Origin: Acidisphaera sp035272265
GTDB lineage: Bacteria > Pseudomonadota > Alphaproteobacteria > Acetobacterales > Acetobacteraceae
DNA: 16,009 bases
Assembly (NCBI GenBank): GCA_035272265.1
Contig: DATEQV010000339.1
Location: 1-16,009 of the forward strand
Direction of reading: 5' to 3'
Shown: piece by piece, positions 1 through 8,269 of the stretch
How the letters are laid out: each line of letters opens with the position of its first letter
How positions within the stretch are numbered: the first letter of the stretch is position 1
Notes under the pieces: generated by a model
What the model was told of the DNA's origin: nothing
Seen by the model: only the letters and a program-made list of their open reading frames with translations
The model's database searches: none
Made by a program: the position numbers and the translations under genes

Positions 1-24
1 CGCTTCGCGACGACCGCTCGGTGA
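1..24 (+). CDS. 3' end of an unidentified upstream gene (last 7 codons plus stop)
   Basis: Reading from base 1 gives RFATTAR followed by TGA at 22-24. The stop overlaps the GTG that opens the next reading frame (GTGA at 21-24), the usual arrangement of translationally coupled genes. Seven residues are too few to identify the protein, and the assignment depends on the overlap being meaningful. Confidence 0.25.
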   Translation, partial: RFATTAR

Positions 25-431
25 GTTCCGCCGCAGACGCCGCCTCCCGCAGCCCCGCGACGAACACCGCCCCTGCGGCGCCGAACGCACCGGGTCCGCT
101 CCAACCGGCGGATCACCCGACGGCCGACGCCGAGAGCCCCGCTGCGCAGCCTCAGCCCCCGAGTGCTGCCGCGTCCGTCCGCAAGATCGCCGGCCTCTTG
201 GTGCGGGCGCTCGTCCTGATCTCACTGTCGGCCGGCCTCGCCTCGGCCGCCTTGCCGTCCGCCGTCCTCGGCGTCGCGTGCGTCAGCCTGCCTGCCGCCG
301 CCCCCGCGGGTGCCGCCGAGGGCGAACGGCGGCCCTGCATGATCGGCCCCGCGTCAGAGGTCCGATCCGCGCACTCCCCGAGCCGGCTGCACGCCGCCCG
401 CGCGCCTCCGGCCGTTGCTCACCCGCCATGA
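21..431 (+). CDS. Hypothetical Ala/Pro-rich protein with one or two membrane segments
   Basis: This is a 136-residue frame opening with GTG that overlaps the preceding stop as GTGA. Residues 1-50 are low-complexity Ala/Pro/Ser. Residues about 53-95 form a hydrophobic stretch (IAGLLVRALVLISLSAGLASA onward) that could be one or two membrane helices or a signal anchor. The tail is Arg/Pro-rich. Third positions are mostly G or C through about base 340, which supports coding, but in DNA this GC-rich that is weak evidence. No Shine-Dalgarno sequence is seen. The TGA stop (429-431) lies inside the first motif of the palindromic element at 428-549, so the C-terminus may be repeat-derived. I do not recognise the family. 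It could be a chance frame. Confidence 0.35.
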   Translation: MSSAADAASRSPATNTAPAAPNAPGPLQPADHPTADAESPAAQPQPPSAAASVRKIAGLLVRALVLISLSAGLASAALPSAVLGVACVSLPAAAPAGAAEGERRPCMIGPASEVRSAHSPSRLHAARAPPAVAHPP

Positions 432-549
432 CCGGCCCCCGGGCCAGCCCTCCGGGCTGCCCGAGGACAAGCCTTGTGCCGGTCATCCACGACTTGCTTT
501 CTTCTGTAACCACAGCGAAGTCGTGGATGGCCGGGCCAAGCCCGGCCAT
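428..549. repeat. Intergenic palindromic (REP-like) element with nested hairpins
   Basis: Four copies of ATGRCCGG alternate in orientation: plus at 428-435, minus at 479-486, plus at 527-534 and minus at 542-549. They can pair as three long stems: 428-436 with 478-486 (9 bp, perfect), 479-495 with 518-534 (17 bp with one G-U), and 527-536 with 540-549 (10 bp, 3-nt CAA loop). The second stem excludes the first and the third. A further hairpin, 440-450 with 454-463 (one bulged C), sits inside the first. The element lies between convergent genes and could end transcription, especially of the minus-strand aminotransferase gene. I recall similar CCGGCCAT/ATGGCCGGG palindromes dispersed in alphaproteobacterial intergenic DNA; copy number here is unknown. 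Confidence 0.7.
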
Positions 550-598
550 GACGAGAGTGTAACGGCTGCGTCAGGCTGGAAACGCGCCATGAAGGTGC

Positions 599-1729
599 CT
601 ACAGCGCCGCCAGCACGCGCTCGCACACGCGGTCCACCGCCGCGTCGCTCAGATCCGGATGGATCGGCAGCGCAAGGATTCGCGTGGCGATGTCCTCCGA
701 CACCGGCAGCGTCGCGCCGTCGTGGTGGTCGCGGTACGCCGGCTGGTGGTGCAGCGGGCGCGGGTAGTAGATCGCGGTCGGCACGCCGTCGGCGCGCAAC
801 ACCGCCTGCACGCGGTCGCGCTCGGCGGCATCGCGCAGCAGCACCGCATAGATCGCCCACGCGCTCGCGCTGTCGGGCACCCTCGCCGGCGTGGTCACCG
901 CATTGCCCAGGCGCCGGTCGTACGCGTCGGCCACGCGCGCCCGCGCCGCGAGTTCGCCCTCGAACACGCCGAGCTTCGCCAGCAGCACCGCCGCCTGCAA
1001 CGTATCGAGCCGCCCGTTCATGCCGGTGCGCAGCACCTCGTAGCGCGACGTGCCCTCGCCATGCGTGCGCAGGCTGCGATACAGCGCGGCACGGCCGGCA
1101 TCCTGCGTGAACATCGCACCGCCGTCGCCGTAGCCGCCGAGCGGTTTCGATGGAAAAAAACTCACGGTCGTCACGTCCGAAAACACCCCGAGCCGCCGCC
1201 CGTGCAGCGACGCGCCGAAGCTCTGCGCGCAGTCGTCGATCGCCAGCAGGTCGGCCTCGCGGGCGATCGTCTCCAGCGCCGGCCAGTCCGCCGGCTGGCC
1301 GAACAGATCCACGCCGATCAGCGCACGCGGCCGTAGCTTCCCGGCCTTGCGCACGGCGGCGATGCGCGCACTCAAATGCAAGGGGTCGATCTGAAACGTT
1401 CTCGCGTCGACGTCGACGAAGACAGGTGTGGCGCCGAGCACCAGCGGCACCTCGGCCGTCGCCGTGTAGGTGAACGCGGGCAGGAACACCGCGTCGCCCG
1501 GGCCGATGCCCGCCGCCATCAGCGCGATCTGCAACGCATCGGTGCCGCTGCTGACGCCGACGCAGTGCGCCGCACCGCAGAACTCCGCCAGACGCTGCTC
1601 CAGCTCCGCCACCTCCGGCCCGAGGATGAACTGGCAATGCGCCAGCACGCGGTCGATGCGCGCGCGCAAATCCTCGGCGATGCGGCGCTGCTGCGCCTTG
1701 AGGTCAAGGAACGGAATCGGATCGGCCAT
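599..1729 (-). CDS. DegT/DnrJ/EryC1/StrS-family PLP sugar aminotransferase
   Basis: The 376-residue product has the usual length of this family, which transfers an amino group, typically from glutamate, to a keto group of a nucleotide sugar in the cytoplasm. Visible landmarks are the N-terminal PFLDLKAQQ, SSGTDALQIAL (60-70, cofactor phosphate region), the IDDCAQSFGA motif with Asp166 expected to contact the pyridine nitrogen, and SFFPSKPLGGYGDGG with Lys195 as the PLP Schiff-base lysine. The overall pattern resembles WbpE/WlbC-type enzymes (3-keto uronate sugars), but the adjacent CapD-type dehydratase would supply a 4-keto-6-deoxy sugar, so substrate and regiochemistry remain open. The ATG start at 1729 has AAGGA at 1736-1740, overlapping the stop of the upstream dehydratase, so the two are probably co-transcribed and coupled. 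The REP-like element lies just downstream. Confidence 0.93.
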   Translation of the reverse strand: MADPIPFLDLKAQQRRIAEDLRARIDRVLAHCQFILGPEVAELEQRLAEFCGAAHCVGVSSGTDALQIALMAAGIGPGDAVFLPAFTYTATAEVPLVLGATPVFVDVDARTFQIDPLHLSARIAAVRKAGKLRPRALIGVDLFGQPADWPALETIAREADLLAIDDCAQSFGASLHGRRLGVFSDVTTVSFFPSKPLGGYGDGGAMFTQDAGRAALYRSLRTHGEGTSRYEVLRTGMNGRLDTLQAAVLLAKLGVFEGELAARARVADAYDRRLGNAVTTPARVPDSASAWAIYAVLLRDAAERDRVQAVLRADGVPTAIYYPRPLHHQPAYRDHHDGATLPVSEDIATRILALPIHPDLSDAAVDRVCERVLAAL

Positions 1730-1742
1730 TGCGTGTCCTTCA
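1730..1742 (-). promoter_or_regulatory. Shine-Dalgarno overlapping the upstream stop (translational coupling)
   Basis: On the minus strand the junction reads TGAAGGACACGCAATG. The dehydratase stop TGA (1740-1742) overlaps the AAGGA ribosome site (1736-1740), and the aminotransferase ATG follows 6 nt later. This fixes the aminotransferase start and points to coupled translation of two enzymes of one pathway. Confidence 0.75.
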
Positions 1743-3638
1743 GGCTTCGGCGCGGCTACCCGCGGCAGAATTGTGGTCGAATTCGGGAACCAGCCGCGCC
1801 AGCTGCGACAGCGCGAGCTTCGCCTGCCCGCCGCGGCACGCCGCCGCGATCTCGTCGAGCGCGCGGCCGACGATCGCCGGATCGGCGGTGCGCGGTGTGG
1901 CCATCAGCAGGCCGGGATAGATCGTCGGCTCCGGCGGCTCGCGGCCGTGGAACAGCTCCTCGAACAGCTTCTCGCCGGGACGCAGTCCGGTGAAACGGAT
2001 CTCCACGTCCTGCTCGGGCCGCAATCCCGCCAGCCGCACCATCTGCCGCGCGAGGTCGACGATCTTCACCGGCGGACCCATGTCGAGCACGAAGATGCCG
2101 CCCTCGCGCGCGCCGGGCAGCGCGTCAGCGGTGCCGACCACGCTCGCCTGCAGCACGAGGCCGACCGCCTCGCGCACCGTCATGAAGTACCGCTGCATGT
2201 CGGGATGCGTGACGGTCAGCGGCCCGCCGCGTTCGAGCTGGCGCTGGAACAGCGGCACCACCGAGCCGGTGCTGCCGAGCACGTTGCCGAACCGCACCGT
2301 GATGCAGCGCATCCCGCCATGCGTCGCGCGTGCGGCGATGTCGAGCCCCTGGCAGTACATCTCCGCCAGCCGCTTGGAGGCACCCATCACGCTCGACGGG
2401 TTCACCGCCTTGTCGGTCGAGATCAGCACCATCGCGGTCGCACCGGCAGCGCGCGCAGCGTCGGCGACATGCCTTGTGCCGACGGCGTTGGTCAGCAGCC
2501 CCTCCAGCGGATTGTCCTCGACCATCGGCACGTGCTTGAGCGCCGCGGCGTGGAACACCAGCGCGGGGCGGAACTCCTCGAAGATCGCGCGGATGCGGAA
2601 CTCGTCGCGGATGTCGGCGATCACCGCGCGGCGGGCGACGCCGGGGTGGCTCTCGCCCAGCTCCAGGTCGATCTGCCACAGCGCGAACTCGCCGTTGTCG
2701 ATCAGCAGCAGCCGCTCGGGACCGAGGGCCGCCACCTGCCGCGCCAGTTCCGCGCCGATCGTGCCGCCCGCGCCGGTGACGATCACCCTTCTGCCCTGGA
2801 CCAAGCGGGCCATGCCCTCGCGATCGAGCGGCACCTGCCGGCGGTTGAGCAGGTCCTCGATGGCGACCGGCTTCAGCTCGAACGGCTTCCCCGCACGGGC
2901 GGGCGACAGCGCGGTGGGCCGCGCCGCGCGGCGGACGGTGATCCCGTACCGTTCGGCGGTCTCCAGCAGATGGGACAGTGCCGGACCGTCGATGTCCGGG
3001 CTGGCGATCACCAGCATCGCCGGCAGCCGGCCGTCCGCCTCGAGCCGGTCCAGGATGCCCTCGGCCCGGTCGAGCGTCCCGAGCACCGGCAGGCCGTGCA
3101 GGCGCCGCCCGGCCTGCCGGCTGCTGAGCGCCACCAGCCCGTCTATTCGGATCGGCGGGCGCTTGTCGGCGGCGAGCGCGCGCAGGAACAGGTCGGCGTC
3201 CTCCGCCGCCCCGACGACGACGGCCGAGGGGGCATCGCCCGACTGCAACCTGGGGCTGCGGACCAGCCGGTACGCGACCCGGGGGGCGCCCAGCAGCACC
3301 AGCAGCACGAGGCTGTGCAGGACGGGGAAGCCCGGGCTCGGCACCGCCGGCCCGACCAGGCGGGCGGCGACGATGAAGAACGCGGCGCCGAGGACCGAGG
3401 CTCCGGCCACCGCCAGCAGGTCGCGCATCCCGGCGAAACGCCAGTACTGCATCGACAGGCCGAACGGCATGCCGCCCAGCAGCACGGCCGCCGCACCCAT
3501 CGGCAGCTCGAACCAGGGCGTCAGGATCGCGGCGTCCGGCTGCGCGACCCAGCGCGCCAGCGGCACCGACACCGCCGCCAGCAACCCGTCGAGCAGCACG
3601 TTCACGGCGATGCGCAGCACGGGGCGAGGCGAGGCCAT
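1740..3638 (-). CDS. Membrane-anchored NDP-sugar 4,6-dehydratase/epimerase, CapD/PglF/FlaA1 family
   Basis: The 632-residue product has the long-form architecture of this family. Four hydrophobic segments (about 8-33, 45-65, 72-96, 104-125) precede a first Rossmann-like domain (about 137-240) and a C-terminal extended short-chain dehydrogenase domain. In that domain I see the NAD-binding TGAGGTIG (288-295), STDKAVNP (407-414), MGASK (418-422) and LRPGEKLFEEL (552-562). As in other long CapD-type enzymes, the usual catalytic Tyr of the YxxxK motif is Met (Met418), with Lys422 kept. The family typically converts UDP-GlcNAc to UDP-4-keto-6-deoxy sugars at the inner membrane for capsule, O-antigen or glycoprotein glycans; the exact substrate is inferred. 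The ATG at 3638 has AGGAG at 3643-3647 (4 nt spacing). It is the first gene of a minus-strand pair with the aminotransferase and is divergent from the sugar-phosphate transferase. Confidence 0.93.
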   Translation of the reverse strand: MASPRPVLRIAVNVLLDGLLAAVSVPLARWVAQPDAAILTPWFELPMGAAAVLLGGMPFGLSMQYWRFAGMRDLLAVAGASVLGAAFFIVAARLVGPAVPSPGFPVLHSLVLLVLLGAPRVAYRLVRSPRLQSGDAPSAVVVGAAEDADLFLRALAADKRPPIRIDGLVALSSRQAGRRLHGLPVLGTLDRAEGILDRLEADGRLPAMLVIASPDIDGPALSHLLETAERYGITVRRAARPTALSPARAGKPFELKPVAIEDLLNRRQVPLDREGMARLVQGRRVIVTGAGGTIGAELARQVAALGPERLLLIDNGEFALWQIDLELGESHPGVARRAVIADIRDEFRIRAIFEEFRPALVFHAAALKHVPMVEDNPLEGLLTNAVGTRHVADAARAAGATAMVLISTDKAVNPSSVMGASKRLAEMYCQGLDIAARATHGGMRCITVRFGNVLGSTGSVVPLFQRQLERGGPLTVTHPDMQRYFMTVREAVGLVLQASVVGTADALPGAREGGIFVLDMGPPVKIVDLARQMVRLAGLRPEQDVEIRFTGLRPGEKLFEELFHGREPPEPTIYPGLLMATPRTADPAIVGRALDEIAAACRGGQAKLALSQLARLVPEFDHNSAAGSRAEA

Positions 3639-3741
3639 GCGGCTCCTATGCGAGCTTGGCCCGGGTGTCGCAACCCGCGTTACCGTTTGCTGTCATGCCG
3701 CCGGGCTGCCATGAGGACGCCGCACGCCGCCCCTCGCGCCA

Positions 3742-4791
3742 ATGGCCCTCGCCGCCCTCCTCCGACACCTGGGCTTCGCCGCCTGCCTCGCCCTGCTGTC
3801 CGCCGCGGTGGTCCGGCTGATGATCGCCGTCCGCGTGATGGACACGCCGGACGAGCGCAAGGCCCACACCAGGCCCACCCCGAAGGGCGGCGGCGTCGGG
3901 ATCGTCGCGGCGTTCCTGGTCGGGGTCTATGCCCTGTACTACTATGCGCAGTACGCGCGGCTGGCCGACCTGCCTTTCCGGGGCGTGATCGTGGCCTCGG
4001 CGGCGATCGCGGTGGTGGCGTTCCTCGACGACCTGCGGGACTGGCCGTTCGTGGTCAAGCTGGCCGCCCAGGTGGCCGCTTCGGTCACGGCGGTGGCCAG
4101 CGGCCTGTTCATCAGCGTGCTGCGCGTGCCGTACGTCGGACCGGTCGAGCTGGGCTGGGTAGGGCCGGTGCTGACGATGGCCTGGGTGCTGTTCGCCACC
4201 AACGCGATGAACTTCATCGACGGCATGAACGGGCTGGCGGGCGGGGTGACGCTGGTCGCCGCCTGCTTCCTCTGCGGCATCGCGGCGCACGAAGGCCAGT
4301 GGTTCGTCTATTTCGCCGCGCTCCTGCTGGCGGCGGGCGTGGCCGGGTTCCTGCCGTTCAACTACCCGCGCGCGCGCATCTTCATGGGCGACGTCGGCAG
4401 CCAGTTCTGCGGCTTCGTGCTCTCCGTGCTCGGCATCGCCGCGGCGCGGTTCGAGCGCGTGGACCTGTCGTTCCTGATCGTGCCGATGCTGCTCAACGGC
4501 GTCCTCTACGACGTCGCCTTCACCCTGGTGCGGCGCATGCTGGCGGGCGAGCGGATCACCACGCCGCACCGGACGCACCTCTATCAACTCGCCCAGCGCA
4601 CCGGGATGCCGGCGCCGGCCGTCGCTGCGCTGCACTGGCTGTTCGCGGCGTTCGGCGGGGTGTGCTGCATCGGCTTCGTCGCCGCCCCGTCGCCGCTCAA
4701 GCCGTACATCCCGCTCGCCTGCCTGGTCCCCCAGCTTGTCTGGACGGCCTACGTGCTGGTTCGCGTGCGCAGGGCGGGGCTGGCGATCTGA
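3742..4791 (+). CDS. Polyprenyl-phosphate sugar-1-phosphate transferase, WecA/WbpL/MraY family (GT4)
   Basis: The 349-residue integral membrane protein has about 10-11 hydrophobic segments, the family's usual size. Diagnostic motifs appear in order: DERKAHTRPTPKGGGVGI (37-54), FLDDLRD with Asp96/Asp97 (94-100, Mg-binding region), NAMNFIDGMNGLAGG (154-168), RIFMGDVGSQFCG (212-224) and TPHRTHLYQL (274-283, the cytoplasmic His-containing loop). These enzymes move a HexNAc-1-phosphate from UDP-sugar to undecaprenyl phosphate and so start O-antigen, capsule or related glycan synthesis. MraY is less likely because the gene lies next to sugar-modifying genes rather than in a division/cell-wall cluster. 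The ATG at 3742 lacks a clear ribosome site. It is divergent from the dehydratase across a 103-bp gap that must hold both promoters; I could not pick a convincing one. Its 3' end overlaps the MFS gene. Confidence 0.92.
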   Translation: MALAALLRHLGFAACLALLSAAVVRLMIAVRVMDTPDERKAHTRPTPKGGGVGIVAAFLVGVYALYYYAQYARLADLPFRGVIVASAAIAVVAFLDDLRDWPFVVKLAAQVAASVTAVASGLFISVLRVPYVGPVELGWVGPVLTMAWVLFATNAMNFIDGMNGLAGGVTLVAACFLCGIAAHEGQWFVYFAALLLAAGVAGFLPFNYPRARIFMGDVGSQFCGFVLSVLGIAAARFERVDLSFLIVPMLLNGVLYDVAFTLVRRMLAGERITTPHRTHLYQLAQRTGMPAPAVAALHWLFAAFGGVCCIGFVAAPSPLKPYIPLACLVPQLVWTAYVLVRVRRAGLAI

Positions 4792-6080
4792 ACCCCGGTC
4801 AGCAGCCACGCCCCCGCGCCGAGCAGCACCAGCACGACGCACATCCCCGCGCGCTGGCTGCCGGTCGCGGCGGTGACGGCGGCCAGCGAGGCGGGACCGA
4901 CGAAGCCGGTGATCCGGCCGGACAAGGCATAGAGGCCGAAGAACGAGGCACGCCGGTCGGCCGGTGCGAGCTGCGCCATCAGGCTGCGGCTGGCCGACTG
5001 CGCGGGCCCGACGAACAGCCCGAGCGGCACGGCGACGATCCAGAACAGCGTCGGACTGCGCACGATCAGCACCGCCGCGCCGAGGCCGATCAGGCAAGCG
5101 AGCGACGTCAGGATGACGCTGCGCGGCCCCAGCCGGTCCTCGAGCATCGCGAAGCCGAGCGCGCCGATCCCGCCGGTGACGTTCAGCCCGATGCCGAGCA
5201 GCAAAACCTGTTGCGGCGTCATGCCGAACGTTCCCGCGGCGAAGATCGCGCCGAACGCGAACAGGGTGATCAGCCCGTCGCCGTACACCATCCGGGCGAC
5301 CAGGAACCGCACCAGCACGGGCTCGCGCGCCGCCGCGTGCACGAGGGCGGCCAACCCCGCCAGCCCCCGGCGGGCCGCCTGCGCCCAGGGCAGTCGATGG
5401 ATCGCCCGCTCGCGCATCAGCAGCAGCGGCGCGGCGAAGACCAGCAGCCATGCCGCGGCGACGAGCGTGGTGGCGCGCACCGGCTCGGCACTGGCGCGAT
5501 CGAGCCCGAAGGGCGGCGTGGCGGGCTGGACCAGCACGAACAGCGAGATCAGCAGGCCGGAAATGCCGCCGAGATAGCCGAGGCCCCAGGCGATGCCGGA
5601 GACGCGTCCGATCCGGCCGAGCGGGGCGATCTCCGGCAGCATGGCGTTGTACAGGGCCAACGCCACCTCGGACGCGACGGTGGCGCTGCCCACGAGCAGC
5701 AGCGCGGGCAGCATGGACCCGGGGTGTGGCCGGATGAACCACAGCCCACCGATACAGCCCGCCAGGATCAGCGTCGCAATGCGCAACATCGACTGGCGGC
5801 GGCCGCCATGGTCGGCGATGGCGCCGAGCGGTGCTGCGACCAGGGCGATGATGACGCCGGCGGTCGCCTGCGCAGCGCCCCACGCGGCGGTGCCGCGGAT
5901 GGGATCGGGTGCCACCGCCTGGACGAAATAAGTCGCGAACACGAACGTGGTGACGATCGTGCTGAACGGTCCGTACGCCCAATCGTACAGGCACCAAGCG
6001 ACAAGCCGCGCACGCCCGGCCGGCGAAAGCGGCAGCGGCGCGGACACGTGCAGCGTCAGTTCGAGCGGGAGACGGAGCAC
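4749..6080 (-). CDS. UMF1-family MFS transporter
   Basis: The 443-residue protein has about 12 hydrophobic segments. The N-terminal LYDWAYGPFSTIVTTFVFA (31-49) is the signature region of the UMF1/Atg22-like branch of the major facilitator superfamily, and GAIADHGGRR (86-95) is the typical loop between helices 2 and 3. Substrates of bacterial UMF1 proteins are poorly known; export of a metabolite or drug is possible but not shown. The start is GTG at 6080 with only a weak ribosome site, and an internal GTG at codon 12 is an alternative. The gene follows a MarR regulator on the same strand after 60 bp, so the two are probably one transcription unit. Its last 43 bp overlap the convergent transferase gene at 4749-4791. 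Confidence 0.88.
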   Translation of the reverse strand: MLRLPLELTLHVSAPLPLSPAGRARLVAWCLYDWAYGPFSTIVTTFVFATYFVQAVAPDPIRGTAAWGAAQATAGVIIALVAAPLGAIADHGGRRQSMLRIATLILAGCIGGLWFIRPHPGSMLPALLLVGSATVASEVALALYNAMLPEIAPLGRIGRVSGIAWGLGYLGGISGLLISLFVLVQPATPPFGLDRASAEPVRATTLVAAAWLLVFAAPLLLMRERAIHRLPWAQAARRGLAGLAALVHAAAREPVLVRFLVARMVYGDGLITLFAFGAIFAAGTFGMTPQQVLLLGIGLNVTGGIGALGFAMLEDRLGPRSVILTSLACLIGLGAAVLIVRSPTLFWIVAVPLGLFVGPAQSASRSLMAQLAPADRRASFFGLYALSGRITGFVGPASLAAVTAATGSQRAGMCVVLVLLGAGAWLLTGVQIASPALRTRTST

Positions 6081-6140
6081 GAAGGCACGCGCTGCGCGAG
6101 CCTCCGCGTCCGGTTCACATCAGCGCGAGACGCGCGGCGA

Positions 6141-6533
6141 TCAGGCCGACCGGCGGCTGCTGCTGCTCTCGTGCGACGATCCGCCCTTGCGCGCGGCGGC
6201 GGCAGCTTCCGTCATGATGCCGCGGAGGTCGCGCAGGAAGGCCGCGCCCTTGAGGGTGCGCTGCACCAGGACGCTGCGGCGGTCCATCGGGTCGACCTTG
6301 CGGCGGGCGAGGTCGAGCTCGCCGAGCCGGTCGAGCGCGCGCGTGATCGCCGGCTTGGAGACGTTCAGGTCGGCGGCGAGGCCGCGGACCGTGTGAGCGC
6401 CGTCCTGCAGATAGCAGGTCAGGAAGACACCGAGCTGGCGCGCGGACAGATCCGGCCCATCGCGGCGGACGAGCGCGACCACCGTGTCGCGCAAGGTGCC
6501 GACCAATTGATCGGCGTTTTGGCTAGCAGCCAT
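6141..6533 (-). CDS. MarR-family transcriptional regulator
   Basis: The 130-residue protein contains a winged-helix DNA-binding domain: a helix-turn-helix at about 47-70 (TVRGLAADLNVSKPAITRAL) and a wing at 72-92 with the family's DPMDRRSVLV. MarR proteins bind DNA as dimers and release it on binding small ligands, often controlling an adjacent efflux or catabolic gene. Here the likely partner is the UMF1 transporter immediately downstream. The C-terminus ends in an unusual Ser/Arg-rich tail (GGSSHESSSSRRSA), and the dimerisation helices look short for the family. The ATG at 6533 is preceded on the minus strand by AAAGGG and a tandem GGGTGAAA repeat (6535-6551). No clear operator palindrome was found in the 186-bp upstream gap. 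Confidence 0.88.
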   Translation of the reverse strand: MAASQNADQLVGTLRDTVVALVRRDGPDLSARQLGVFLTCYLQDGAHTVRGLAADLNVSKPAITRALDRLGELDLARRKVDPMDRRSVLVQRTLKGAAFLRDLRGIMTEAAAAARKGGSSHESSSSRRSA

Positions 6534-6719
6534 GTTTCACCCTTTCACCCTGGCAGCGGGCACTTGCCCCTGCCTATCCATCCGCCCCGTATGGCGGACG
6601 CTGCTCCCCTGGAGAGCGATACGGCGCCCATTCGTTTCACGGCGAGAGACTCCATACGATCTGCCTGTGAACCGGATTCTTGCAAGACCACATCGCATAC
6701 ACGTTACCGAGCCGTTCTG

Positions 6720-8120
<1,401 letters not shown>

Positions 8121-8123
<3 letters not shown>

Positions 8124-8136
8124 AAGCGGGCTCCTT
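8121..8136 (-). promoter_or_regulatory. Ribosome binding site that decides a TTG start
   Basis: On the minus strand AAGGAG (8136-8131) is followed by 7 nt and then TTG (8123-8121). Neither the in-frame TTG at 8219 nor the GTG codon at Val21 of that longer frame has a comparable site, so the aminopeptidase most likely begins at this TTG. Confidence 0.7.
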
Positions 8137-8269
8137 CGGCGGTCCGGGGTGAAGGCCACGTCCGGATGGTCGCCCAGGGCGATACAACCCAAAGTGGCAG
8201 AATGTTCCGTCCAACACAACCAGAAAATCGGTATTTGCCCGTTATGTCTTCCTTATCCGGGCGGATCAT

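Noticed and set aside
418..486. Possible CRISPR-like or tRNA-like structure in the 5' intergenic region
   Set aside because: The repeats are inverted, not regularly spaced direct repeats, and no T-loop or anticodon arm signature is present; a REP-like palindrome explains the region better.
3646..5997. A 783-codon minus-strand open frame
   Set aside because: It is antisense to the transferase and a shifted frame of the MFS gene, with no family signature.
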